Origin: an uncultured Clostridia bacterium
Lineage (GTDB): Bacteria > Bacillota > Clostridia > Oscillospirales > CAG-272
Assembly (NCBI GenBank): GCA_937892405.1
Contig: CALAFS010000159.1
Coordinates: forward strand, 1-33,533
DNA length: 33,533 bases
Reading direction: 5' to 3'
Part shown: piece by piece, positions 7,207 to 15,331 of the stretch
How the letters are laid out: every line of letters begins with the position of its first letter
Numbering within the stretch: the first letter of the stretch is position 1
Notes under the pieces: generated by a model
The model's database searches: none
What the model was told of the DNA's origin: nothing
What the model saw: only the letters and a program-made list of their open reading frames with translations
Program-made: the position numbers and the translations under genes

Positions 7207-8943
7207 ATGCGTAAAAAGCCTGTCGGTAAACTGAGACTCCGCACCATTACCGTCCTTTCGGTGACGCTTGCGATGGTCGTCGCGGTTGCGATCTCCATCG
7301 CGGTGTTCGCCGCCGTTTACAGCAATACCGTAAGACAGGACGCGAGCGTCAGTGCCTCGCAGACGGTAGAGCAGACAGAGGCGGCGGTCAGCGTGAGACT
7401 TGACGATATGAAGGACAAGCTCACGACCATCGGCACCATGGTGGAGGCGTACGAAACGGTCGATGCCTTCCGCACACGCATTGAGGCTTTGACCGCGATC
7501 GAAAACGAAATCTTCGCCGTTACGGTCTATGATGCGGACGGCGGGATTCTCGCGTCGGTCGGGAGCGGCTATGCCCTCAAGGAAAGTCCCACGCGGGATC
7601 TTTCCTTTGATAAAGCGCTTTACGAAGGATCGGACGGTTTCATTCTTACGCCGCCGCATGTCGAGACTCTGTATGAAGGGATTTACCCGTGGGTTGTCAC
7701 ACTGGCGATACGCACCGGGGCACCCGTCTTCGGGAGCGGCGCGTATATCGCGATCGACTTTAATTTCTCCGAGCTTGCCGGCTATATCGACCGCGTCGGC
7801 GTCGGCAGGCACGGCTATTGTTATATCGTCGACAGCGCGGGCAATCTTGTCTATCACCCCCAGCAACAGCTGATTTTTTCTCACCTGCGCAATGAAGATA
7901 CCTCGAAACTCTCCTCGTGGGAGGACGGCGTCCACACCGACGGGAATGTCACCTACGCGGTCAAGACCGCGACGGACAGCCGCTGGCGCATTGTGGGCGT
8001 CAGCTATATCGACGAGCTGGTGGCGGACGGTCGCGATCGGATTGTCCTCGGTATCTGCGTGTCCCTCCTTTGCTGTGTCCTGATCCTCTTTACGGTATTG
8101 CGTATCTATTCCCGCATTGTCAGCCGTCCGGTCAGAGAGCTTGCAGATGCAATGAAGCGATTTGAAAGCTCCGCATCGGACTTTCACTACACCGGCGGGC
8201 AGGAGATCGTCACCGAGCTGCATACCCTCTCGGAGAGCTTTGCCCACCTGACGGGGCGCGTGCGGGAGCTGATGGAGCAGGTCAGAGAAGAGGAGACCGC
8301 CCTGCGGAAAACCGAGCTGAAAGCCCTCCAGGCACAGATCAACCCGCACTTTCTCTACAATACCCTCGACTCGATTCAGTGGATGTGCGAGCAGGGAAAG
8401 GATGCCGAAGCCACGAAGATGGTGGGCGCCCTCGCGAAGCTCTTCCGGATCAGTATCAGCCGCGGGCATGAGCTGATTCCGCTCGGGGACGAATTACAGC
8501 ATGCGAAAAGCTATCTGATTATTCAGAGCTATCGCTACCGCAACCAGTTTACCTATCGCTTTGATGTGGACGAGAGCCTTCTTTCCTATCTTTGCAACAA
8601 GATCACGATTCAGCCCCTGATCGAGAACGCCATCTACCACGGCATCGACCGCATGGTGGACGAGGGCGAGATCGTCATCTCGGTGCATGAGGCGTCCGAC
8701 AACGCGGACGATATTCTCATTACGGTCTCCGACAACGGCATCGGCATGACCGAGGAACAGTGCCGGAAGATATTGCAGAAAGAAAAGAGCGACTCCGGCG
8801 GCATCGGAGTCAAGAATGTAAACGACCGCCTGAAGATCTGGTTCGGCGAGCGCTACGGCATCACGCTGCAAAGCGAGCCGGATGTGGGAACGACGGTCAC
8901 CGTCAGAATCCCGAAGGTGACAGAGGAGGGGGAGAGAGCATGA
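7207..8943 (+). CDS. YesM-type sensor histidine kinase with extracellular Cache-like domain
   Basis: A 578-residue membrane kinase. A first transmembrane helix (about 12-38) and a second (about 279-303) flank an extracellular domain of about 240 residues with Cache features (GRHGYCYIVDSAGNLVYHP). A HAMP segment and coiled coil follow, then the His_kinase module with the phosphorylated His381 in QINPHFLYNTLDSIQWM, and an ATPase domain with IQPLIENAIYHGI (N box) and DNGIGM and GGIGVKNVNDRL (G boxes). The start at 7207 has GAAGGAGGA just upstream. It partners with the preceding regulator. Its stop overlaps the start of a sugar-binding lipoprotein gene (ATGA), which suggests the lipoprotein is its sensory partner. 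Confidence 0.94.
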   Translation: MRKKPVGKLRLRTITVLSVTLAMVVAVAISIAVFAAVYSNTVRQDASVSASQTVEQTEAAVSVRLDDMKDKLTTIGTMVEAYETVDAFRTRIEALTAIENEIFAVTVYDADGGILASVGSGYALKESPTRDLSFDKALYEGSDGFILTPPHVETLYEGIYPWVVTLAIRTGAPVFGSGAYIAIDFNFSELAGYIDRVGVGRHGYCYIVDSAGNLVYHPQQQLIFSHLRNEDTSKLSSWEDGVHTDGNVTYAVKTATDSRWRIVGVSYIDELVADGRDRIVLGICVSLLCCVLILFTVLRIYSRIVSRPVRELADAMKRFESSASDFHYTGGQEIVTELHTLSESFAHLTGRVRELMEQVREEETALRKTELKALQAQINPHFLYNTLDSIQWMCEQGKDAEATKMVGALAKLFRISISRGHELIPLGDELQHAKSYLIIQSYRYRNQFTYRFDVDESLLSYLCNKITIQPLIENAIYHGIDRMVDEGEIVISVHEASDNADDILITVSDNGIGMTEEQCRKILQKEKSDSGGIGVKNVNDRLKIWFGERYGITLQSEPDVGTTVTVRIPKVTEEGERA

Positions 8944-9911
8944 AAAGAATCCGGATCATCGCGCTTTTTCTTGTGGTCTTTCTTGCCGCCCTCCCGCTTT
9001 CCTCCTGCGCGGGGAGCGGTGCCGATACCCCGAAGATCGCCGTCATCGCAAAGGCGACCACCTCCGACTTCTGGCACGCGGTGCGTGCGGGAGTGGAAGC
9101 GGCGGCGATCGAGTACAACGCCTCGGTCACCTTTGAGGGACCCGAAAACGAAGAAGATTACGAGGCGCAGAACCGCATGATCGCCGACGCCGTCGAGCGC
9201 GGTGTCGATGTGATCGTGCTCTCCGCGATCGACTACAATCAGAATGCCGCGGCGGTAAAACTCGCGGTACAGCACGGCACGAAGGTCATCACGATCGACA
9301 GCAATGTGAACTCCGACCTTGTCAGCCAGTTCATCGGCACCGATAACTACGAGGCGGGCATCGCCGCTGCAAAAGCCGCCGTCGCCTCTCCGACGCGGGA
9401 CGGCGCGAAGATCCGCATCGGGCTTGTCAACTACATGAGCGATACCGCGAACGGGCAGAAGCGGGAGGAGGGTTTCCGCGACCATATTGCCTCGGTCGGC
9501 GACGCAGAGATCGTCGCATCGGTCACCGCCGAGAGCAATGCGGAGAGTGCTACCGCAGGGGCAAAGGAACTTCTCCTTGCCCACCCCGAGATCAATGTGC
9601 TGGTCGGCTTTAACGAGTGGATGACGCTCGGCGTCGGCAACGCGATTCACGAGCTCGGAAAAGGAGAGCTCGTCGCCGGCATCGGCTTTGATTCCAATGT
9701 GATCTCGGTCGGCATGCTCGAGAGCGGGGAAATGGACGCCCTGATCGTGCAGAACCCCTTCGCCATCGGCTACCTCGGCGTGCGGAACGCCGCGCGCCTT
9801 GCCGTCGGCGATTCCGTCGGTGACGCCCGGATTTCCACGGCGATGACGACGGTGACAAAAGAAAATATGTTTGATTCGGATATTCAGAAAATTCTGTTCC
9901 GTTTTACCTGA
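8940..9911 (+). CDS. Orphan sugar-binding lipoprotein (RbsB-like), probable sensor partner
   Basis: A 323-residue Peripla_BP_4 (RbsB/XylF-like) binding protein with a lipoprotein signal (LPLSSC, Cys23) and family motifs KIAVIAKATTSDFWHAVRAGVEAAA, VIVLSAIDY, IGTDNYEAG and GFDSN. The ATG overlaps the kinase stop in ATGA, so the two are translationally coupled. No ATPase or permease accompanies it, and the mgl importer already has its own binding protein. In clostridial XylFII-LytS systems a similar protein binds sugar and docks on the kinase's outer domain. The same role is inferred here, but it could instead be an alternative binding subunit for MglAC. Confidence 0.9.
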   Translation: MKRIRIIALFLVVFLAALPLSSCAGSGADTPKIAVIAKATTSDFWHAVRAGVEAAAIEYNASVTFEGPENEEDYEAQNRMIADAVERGVDVIVLSAIDYNQNAAAVKLAVQHGTKVITIDSNVNSDLVSQFIGTDNYEAGIAAAKAAVASPTRDGAKIRIGLVNYMSDTANGQKREEGFRDHIASVGDAEIVASVTAESNAESATAGAKELLLAHPEINVLVGFNEWMTLGVGNAIHELGKGELVAGIGFDSNVISVGMLESGEMDALIVQNPFAIGYLGVRNAARLAVGDSVGDARISTAMTTVTKENMFDSDIQKILFRFT

Positions 9912-9926
9912 AAGGAGAATTACCCA

Positions 9927-10916
9927 ATGTATACCGCAAACGAGAACCGCTATGCCGACATGACCTATCACAGGTGCGGCAACTCGGGACTGAAGCTCCC
10001 CGCTCTGTCCCTCGGACTCTGGCACAACTTCGGAGATACGGCACCCTACGAGAACATGAAGGCGCTGTGCTTCACGGCGTTTGACCACGGCATCACGCAC
10101 TTCGACCTTGCCAACAACTACGGACCCGAGCCGGGTAGCGCGGAGCGCAACTTCGGACGGATTCTGCGTGAGGAATTCGGCGCCTACCGCGATGAGCTGA
10201 TCGTCAGCACGAAGGCGGGCTACACGATGTGGGACGGACCTTACGGCGACTTCGGGAGCCGCAAGTATCTGCTCGCCAGCCTTGACGCGAGCCTTCTGCG
10301 CCTCGGACTTCCGTATGTGGATATTTTCTACCACCACCGTCCCGATCCCGACACGCCGCTCGAGGAGACGATGGGCGCGCTCGCGCAGGCGGTCTTCAGC
10401 GGAAAGGCGCTCTATGTGGGACTCTCCAACTATAACGGGGAACAGCTCCGCCGCGCCACGGCGATCCTTGAAGAACTTCACTGCCCCTTCGTCATCAATC
10501 AGAACCGTTATTCCATCTTCGACCGCACGGTTGAGCGCAACGGACTGAAGGCGACCGCCGCCGAGCTTGGCAAGGGGATCATCGCGTTCAGTCCGCTGGC
10601 GCAGGGACTGCTCTCCGACCGTTATCTTTCGGGGATTCCGACCGACAGCCGGATCATGACCGACGGCAGATTCCTTCACGCGGACAGCCTGACCGAGGAA
10701 AAACTCACGAAGATCCGCGCCCTCGCCGACATCGCCGCCGCCCGCGGGCAGTCGCTCGCGCAGATGGCGCTCGCGTGGGATCTGCGGGACGGCGTCGTCA
10801 CCTCGGTTCTCATCGGCGCGTCGAAACCGTCGCAGATCCTCGACAACCTCGGCGCCCTCGCCAATACGCATTTCACGGAAGACGAGCTTGCCGCGATTGA
10901 TAAGCTCGGTGACTGA
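9927..10916 (+). CDS. Aldo/keto reductase (YghZ/YeaE-like)
   Basis: A 329-residue NAD(P)H-dependent reductase with the TIM-barrel fold. The catalytic tetrad of the superfamily is visible as D60 and Y65 (HFDLANNYG), K96 (VSTKAGY) and the His of FYHHRPD (136/137). The N-terminus (YHRCGNSGLKLPALSLGLWHNFG) and the PGSAERNFGRIL segment are typical of the YghZ-type group, which reduces glyceraldehyde-3-phosphate and other small aldehydes. AAAGGAG lies 8 nt before the ATG, 15 nt after the binding-protein stop, so it is the last gene of the sensor operon. A role in metabolism of the detected sugar is plausible, but the substrate is unknown. Confidence 0.93.
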   Translation: MYTANENRYADMTYHRCGNSGLKLPALSLGLWHNFGDTAPYENMKALCFTAFDHGITHFDLANNYGPEPGSAERNFGRILREEFGAYRDELIVSTKAGYTMWDGPYGDFGSRKYLLASLDASLLRLGLPYVDIFYHHRPDPDTPLEETMGALAQAVFSGKALYVGLSNYNGEQLRRATAILEELHCPFVINQNRYSIFDRTVERNGLKATAAELGKGIIAFSPLAQGLLSDRYLSGIPTDSRIMTDGRFLHADSLTEEKLTKIRALADIAAARGQSLAQMALAWDLRDGVVTSVLIGASKPSQILDNLGALANTHFTEDELAAIDKLGD

Positions 10917-10956
10917 GAGGGACGCCACACGGCGCTCAGAACATCAAAAACCCGAA

Positions 10957-10998
10957 AACGCAAAAAGAGACTGCCGCAGGGCAGTCTCTTTTTGCGTT
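10957..10998. terminator. Bidirectional terminator between convergent operons
   Basis: A perfect 18-bp stem, AACGCAAAAAGAGACTGC (10957-10974) and GCAGTCTCTTTTTGCGTT (10981-10998), with a 6-nt loop. It has A-rich and T-rich arms, so it can end both the sensor operon from the left and the iron operon from the right. Confidence 0.88.
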
Positions 10999-11053
10999 GT
11001 TACGGTTTCCCATATGGGGCGGCACAGGATTTCGCTTGCCTTTCCGTTTGCTC

Positions 11054-12319
11054 TTAAAAAGTCTCTTTCGCCTGCACGATCTTTTCGATCAGCTCCGAGA
11101 TGATATTATTCCCGAAGAACACGCCGGAGCGCGTCAGGATCACAAGATCCCCCGTGAAGGTGAGATAGCCCGCGTCCGCGAAGGCGGAGAGCTTCTTCTC
11201 AAAGAGGCGCGGCAAGTCGATCCTGAGCCGCTCCGAATAAGGGGAGAGGTGCGCCGTCCCTTTCTGAAGTGCATAGATCAGGGAATCGAGCACCCGATAT
11301 TCCGGGCGCAATACCCGCCCGCGGGAGCAGATCCGTATTTCGTCGGAGATGTTTGCCACGGTGTGCGAGTTGTGGTAGAAATAATTTTCGATATTTCCGC
11401 CCGCACCGTGCCCGAGGGCAATACAGCTGCCGCCGCTGTGGCGGATCTCCATGTAATCATAGCGATCCCGCCCGTCCTTTACGAGCTTCGTCAGCTCGAG
11501 CATACGGTAGCCGTGCGGGGCGAGACGGTCAAAGATCCGATCGAAGAGCGCACGCTCTCTTTCCATATTCTGCATGGCTTCCTTCGTCGCGTCGTCGAGT
11601 CTGCGGTAAAGGGGCGTTTTTTCATGCAGCATCAGAGAGTAGAGGGAGATTCCCGCGACATCGAGCGCCGCGATGGTGTCAAGGTCCCGATCGAGCACTT
11701 CGTCGCTCTCACCCGGGGTGTTGTAGATCAGATCGACGCTGGTATTCGTGATCCCCGCGCGGATCGCCGCCGCCACACGGGAGGCGGCGAACGCACCGCT
11801 CCCGCGTCTGCCGAGCAGCTTCCGCGTTGCGTCGTCAAAGGTCTGAATCCCGATCGAAAGGCGGTTGACCCCGCCCTCCCGCAGGACTTCGATCATCTCG
11901 TCCGACAGTTCGGTCGCCGAGGTTTCGACGCTGATTTCCGCACCGGGTGCGATCGTGAAGCTTTCGTGGAGTGCCGCGAGCACCGCACGCATCTGCGCGG
12001 GGGCAAGGGAGGTCGGCGTCCCGCCGCCGAAGTTGACGGCGTCAATCGGCGCCTTCATGTACGGGTAGTCCCGCACCTCGTGCATCTTGGCGATCAGATA
12101 GTTGTGATAGTCCCGTCTCGACAGCTCGTCCGGACGGTGAAAGGGGCAGAAGGAGCAGACCTTGTTGCAGAAGGGAACATGAAGATAGATCACCCGCCGA
12201 CTTTCCGCCGGCATCGGAAGGACGGCGGAAAGATACTCTCCGCCGTCCTCCTCTACCGTATATTTTTTCTTCAGATCGCGGGACGCGTCATGATGACTTT
12301 TATACCGGTTTGTAAACAT
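11054..12319 (-). CDS. HemW/ChuW-like radical SAM enzyme of the iron/haem operon
   Basis: A 421-residue radical SAM protein. C51, C55 and C58 (CNKVCSFC) form the CxxxCxxC motif for the 4Fe-4S cluster; NFGGGTPTSL and RLSIGIQTFDD are the glycine-rich SAM-binding and ribose motifs of the HemN/HemW/ChuW group. This group includes oxygen-independent coproporphyrinogen oxidase, haem chaperone HemW, and ChuW/HutW, which open haem anaerobically by radical methylation. Being the last gene of an iron/haem-type ABC operon favours the ChuW-like role, though the sequence alone does not settle it. The ATG overlaps the stop of the binding-protein gene (TAATG), so translation is coupled. General HemN-type genes normally sit with lepA or hrcA, unlike here. 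Confidence 0.85.
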   Translation of the reverse strand: MFTNRYKSHHDASRDLKKKYTVEEDGGEYLSAVLPMPAESRRVIYLHVPFCNKVCSFCPFHRPDELSRRDYHNYLIAKMHEVRDYPYMKAPIDAVNFGGGTPTSLAPAQMRAVLAALHESFTIAPGAEISVETSATELSDEMIEVLREGGVNRLSIGIQTFDDATRKLLGRRGSGAFAASRVAAAIRAGITNTSVDLIYNTPGESDEVLDRDLDTIAALDVAGISLYSLMLHEKTPLYRRLDDATKEAMQNMERERALFDRIFDRLAPHGYRMLELTKLVKDGRDRYDYMEIRHSGGSCIALGHGAGGNIENYFYHNSHTVANISDEIRICSRGRVLRPEYRVLDSLIYALQKGTAHLSPYSERLRIDLPRLFEKKLSAFADAGYLTFTGDLVILTRSGVFFGNNIISELIEKIVQAKETF

Positions 12320-13446
12320 TACTTTTCTTTCTTGAAAGAAAACTCGGCGTTGGGATAGAGAATCTCTGCGAGTTTCTGGTATGCCTCGGCAAAGCGGCTG
12401 TTCGGCTTGTTGTGGAACAGCGTCTTTTCGAGATAGAAGACCTTGCCGTTCTGTACCGCCCGCAGCGACTGCCAGACGGGGTTGTCACCGTAGGTGTTTG
12501 CCACCTGCTCTTTTGCCGCGTCGGTGCCGGCATGGCACTGCACGATGATGATATCGGGATCCGCCGCGACGATGGTCTCAAGGTTGATTTCGAGACGGTC
12601 GGCGCCCGCGCTGTTCTCCCAGTCGTCAACGATGTTCTTCGCCTTCATCGCCGTTACCATACCGCCGACGACGGTCGAGGAAGTGTTCGCCTCGAGCTTG
12701 CTCGCGTTGGCGAACATGCTGAAGACGCGGGGCGCGCCCTCGTCCGGAATCTCGCACAGTACATCGACCACATCGTCAAGCGACTTCATGGCGACGCTGT
12801 CCCAGAGTTCGGGGTGACCCGAGAGGTTGCAGAAGACCTTGAACCACTTAAGATAGTCCGAGAAGTCGTCGTACTTCACCGCGATGACGGGAATGTTTGC
12901 CGCCTTTGCCGGCGCTTCCACGGTGGAATAACCGCTCATCGCCGTGGAGCAGATAATCAGCTCGGGATTCAGGGCGATGATCTTTTCCGTATCCCACTTT
13001 TTGCCGGACGAGGAGGCGGCGACGACCGTCATGCCTTCGTCCGTCGTGATGTCTCTTCCGATGTACTCTTTGTACAGTTCCTGAGAGGAGCTTCCGCCGA
13101 TACAGCCGATGACACTGCCGCCCGCCTCATACCAGAGGGTGGTGAAGCTCGCATAGAGGTTGAGCACCTTCGCGGGGTTCTTCTTGATCGTAACGGTGGA
13201 GCCGTCCGTCGAGGTCGCATCCTTGAAGGTGACGGAATCTTCGCTCACGACCACCTCATCGGCGGCAGTCAAGAATCCGGCTTTCAGGCTCGCTTTCAGC
13301 TCGTCTTTTGCGTTGCTGTCCGACGGGTTGTTGCCGTCCGAGGGGTTGTCGCCGTTATCCGGCGGCGTTTCGGGCGTTCCCGCACACGAGGTGAGGGCAC
13401 CTGCCAGAAGGCAGAGGCAGAGAAGCAGGGCAAAAAATCTTTTCAT
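12319..13446 (-). CDS. Iron/haem-type ABC transporter, substrate-binding lipoprotein
   Basis: A 375-residue Peripla_BP_2 (FecB/BtuF-like) lipoprotein with lipobox ALTSC (Cys21), then a low-complexity Asn/Asp/Pro/Ser linker (DNGDNPSDGNNPSDSN) that tethers the domain to the membrane. Motifs such as KVLNLYASFTTLWYEAGG, KIIALNPELIICS and ADPDIIIVQCHAG belong to the family, which binds ferric siderophores, haem or cobalamin. The start at 13446 is preferred to an ATG 15 nt earlier because GGAGGA (13454-13459) lies 7 nt before it and the signal peptide begins there. With the permease and ATPase upstream it forms a complete type II importer. The ligand cannot be read from the sequence; the neighbours suggest haem or ferric iron. 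Confidence 0.9.
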   Translation of the reverse strand: MKRFFALLLCLCLLAGALTSCAGTPETPPDNGDNPSDGNNPSDSNAKDELKASLKAGFLTAADEVVVSEDSVTFKDATSTDGSTVTIKKNPAKVLNLYASFTTLWYEAGGSVIGCIGGSSSQELYKEYIGRDITTDEGMTVVAASSSGKKWDTEKIIALNPELIICSTAMSGYSTVEAPAKAANIPVIAVKYDDFSDYLKWFKVFCNLSGHPELWDSVAMKSLDDVVDVLCEIPDEGAPRVFSMFANASKLEANTSSTVVGGMVTAMKAKNIVDDWENSAGADRLEINLETIVAADPDIIIVQCHAGTDAAKEQVANTYGDNPVWQSLRAVQNGKVFYLEKTLFHNKPNSRFAEAYQKLAEILYPNAEFSFKKEK

Positions 13447-13480
13447 TTGTTTTTCCTCCATGAAAGGTAAAAAATTTATT

Positions 13481-14272
13481 TTATTTTACGGCAAAGGTTG
13501 TCCTTTGCGGAATAAAATACGGGCACCCGTGAATCGGGTCTTTGTAAACGGCGGCTTCAATCTCGAAGATGTCGCGAAGATGTTCTTCCGTTACCATCTC
13601 TTCGGGCGTTCCCTCCGCGAAGAGGACGCCGCCCCGGATCGCCGCCAGAAGATCCGAGTAGCGGGCGGCAAGGTTGATGTCGTGGAGTACCATCACGATC
13701 GTGATCCCGAGCTCGCGGTTGAGCCGTCGGATCAGCTCGAGCACCTCGACCTGATAGCTGACATCGAGATAGGTGGTCGGCTCGTCAAGAATCAGGATTT
13801 CCGGTTCCTGCGCGATCGTCATGGCGATCCACGCGCGCTGTCTCTCACCGCCCGAGAGGGTGGCAAGAATCCGTTCTCCGAGATGGGAGAGCCCCGTCAG
13901 GGAGAGCGCGCGGTCGATGATCTCGCTGTCCTTCATCGTCAGCCCCCTGCCGAAACGGGTGTAAGGGAATCTGCCGTAGGACACCAGCGTGCGCACATCA
14001 ATATCGGGGGGCGACTCATGCACCTGTGAGAGATAGGCGATCTTTCTCGCCAGCTCTTTCGGCGGGTAGGAAGAAAGCTTCTTCTCCCGGTAGATGACCT
14101 CGCCCCGCCTGGGGGAGACCGCTTTGGAGACGGTTTTGAGCAGGGTGGATTTTCCGCATCCGTTCTGACCGATCAGAGTGACGACCTTTCCGTGCGGAAT
14201 CTCGAGCGTCAATCCGCGGAGCACTTCTTTTTTTCCGTAGTCCGCGTAAATGTCGCGAAAACCGAAGTACAT
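13481..14272 (-). CDS. Iron/haem-type ABC transporter ATPase (FecE/BtuD-like)
   Basis: A 263-residue ATPase with Walker A GQNGCGKS (35-42), Q-loop YLSQVHESP, signature LSGGERQRAWIAMTIA, Walker B ILILDEPTTYLD and switch His in VLHDINLAARYSD. This pattern, with TTYLD and HDINLA, is typical of siderophore/haem/cobalamin importers. The permease gene ends 6 nt upstream; the binding-protein gene starts 34 nt downstream. It acts at the inner face of the membrane with the FecCD permease. Confidence 0.94.
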   Translation of the reverse strand: MYFGFRDIYADYGKKEVLRGLTLEIPHGKVVTLIGQNGCGKSTLLKTVSKAVSPRRGEVIYREKKLSSYPPKELARKIAYLSQVHESPPDIDVRTLVSYGRFPYTRFGRGLTMKDSEIIDRALSLTGLSHLGERILATLSGGERQRAWIAMTIAQEPEILILDEPTTYLDVSYQVEVLELIRRLNRELGITIVMVLHDINLAARYSDLLAAIRGGVLFAEGTPEEMVTEEHLRDIFEIEAAVYKDPIHGCPYFIPQRTTFAVK

Positions 14273-14278
14273 CGCCCG

Positions 14279-15331
14279 TCACCCCCTTTTTCCTTCTCTT
14301 GTACGGAGAAGGTAGAGAAAGAAGGGCGCACCGATGAACGAGAGAATGATGCTGACCGGTACCTCGCCGGGAGGCAGAATCACCCGTCCGATCGTGTCGC
14401 AGATACTGACAAGAGAAAAACCGAGCAGGGCGGACGCGGGGAACAGATACTTGTAGTCCGATCCCACAAGGAGCCTTGCGATATGCGGTACCACAAGTCC
14501 GACGAAGCTGATGAGCCCCGCGACGGCGATCGCCGCACCCGCGAGCAGGGAGGACACCGCGATCAGAAAGAAACGGAACAGCTCGGTACGCAGACCGAGG
14601 GCGTTCGCCGTCTCGTCTCCGAGCATCAGAATGTTCATGCGGGAGGGCAGGAACGCGCAGATGAAGATTCCGACCGCCGCATAAGGAAGAATCATGGTGA
14701 AGTTTTTCCAGCCGACGCCGTTCAGTCCGCCGACAAGGAAGCCGGAGGCGTTGCCGAGCGACTCGGCGAAGAAGGTCTTGATGATGTCGTTGAAGGCACC
14801 GAACAGCGCGGATACCGCCATGCCGGAAAGAATCATCTTGACCGGGGAGACACCCTTCTGATACGCCAGCGCGTAGATCAGCATCGTGGTGGCGAAGGCG
14901 CCGAGAATGGAGCCGATCGGCAGAAGATACGAATACGCGGGGAAGGCGACCAGCGTCAGATATCCGATAAAGCTCGCGCCGCCCGTCACACCGATCGTGG
15001 AAGGAGACGCCATGGTGTTGCGCATGACCCCTTGCAGAATACAGCCGGAGAGGGAGAGACACACACCCACAAGTCCGCCGACCAGCACACGGGGAAAGCG
15101 CAGGTTCCACACGAGCAGGCGCGCCATGCTCCCGTCATCGACAAACAATGCCTTCGCCACATCGGGGATCGGAATCTTCACACTGCCGATCCCGGTGCAG
15201 ATCAGCACCGAGAGGACGGAGATCACCCCGAAGGCGAGGATCACGGCGATTTTCGTCGCCCGCCGCCTTGCGCCGATGCCGCCCGCCGTCCCGTCGTGCG
15301 GGGTGGGGGGAGAAACCGTTTTTCTTTTCAT
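14279..15331 (-). CDS. Iron/haem-type ABC transporter permease (FecCD/BtuC family)
   Basis: A 350-residue integral membrane protein with about ten hydrophobic helices. Family motifs include RFPRVLVGGLVGVCLSLSGCILQGVMRN near the N-terminus and GLVVPHIARLLVGSDYK, the coupling region that meets the ATPase. The start ATG overlaps the stop of the flavodoxin-like gene (ATGA at 15328-15331). A single permease gene implies a homodimeric channel. Confidence 0.94.
   Translation of the reverse strand: MKRKTVSPPTPHDGTAGGIGARRRATKIAVILAFGVISVLSVLICTGIGSVKIPIPDVAKALFVDDGSMARLLVWNLRFPRVLVGGLVGVCLSLSGCILQGVMRNTMASPSTIGVTGGASFIGYLTLVAFPAYSYLLPIGSILGAFATTMLIYALAYQKGVSPVKMILSGMAVSALFGAFNDIIKTFFAESLGNASGFLVGGLNGVGWKNFTMILPYAAVGIFICAFLPSRMNILMLGDETANALGLRTELFRFFLIAVSSLLAGAAIAVAGLISFVGLVVPHIARLLVGSDYKYLFPASALLGFSLVSICDTIGRVILPPGEVPVSIILSFIGAPFFLYLLRTREGKRG

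Noticed and set aside
8853..10928. Open frame of about 690 codons opposite the binding-protein and aldo/keto reductase genes
   Set aside because: Antisense shadow with biased composition (many Arg, Val, Asp, His) and no motif.
10997..12358. Plus-strand open frame opposite the radical SAM gene
   Set aside because: The minus-strand reading has clear CxxxCxxC and family motifs; this frame has none.
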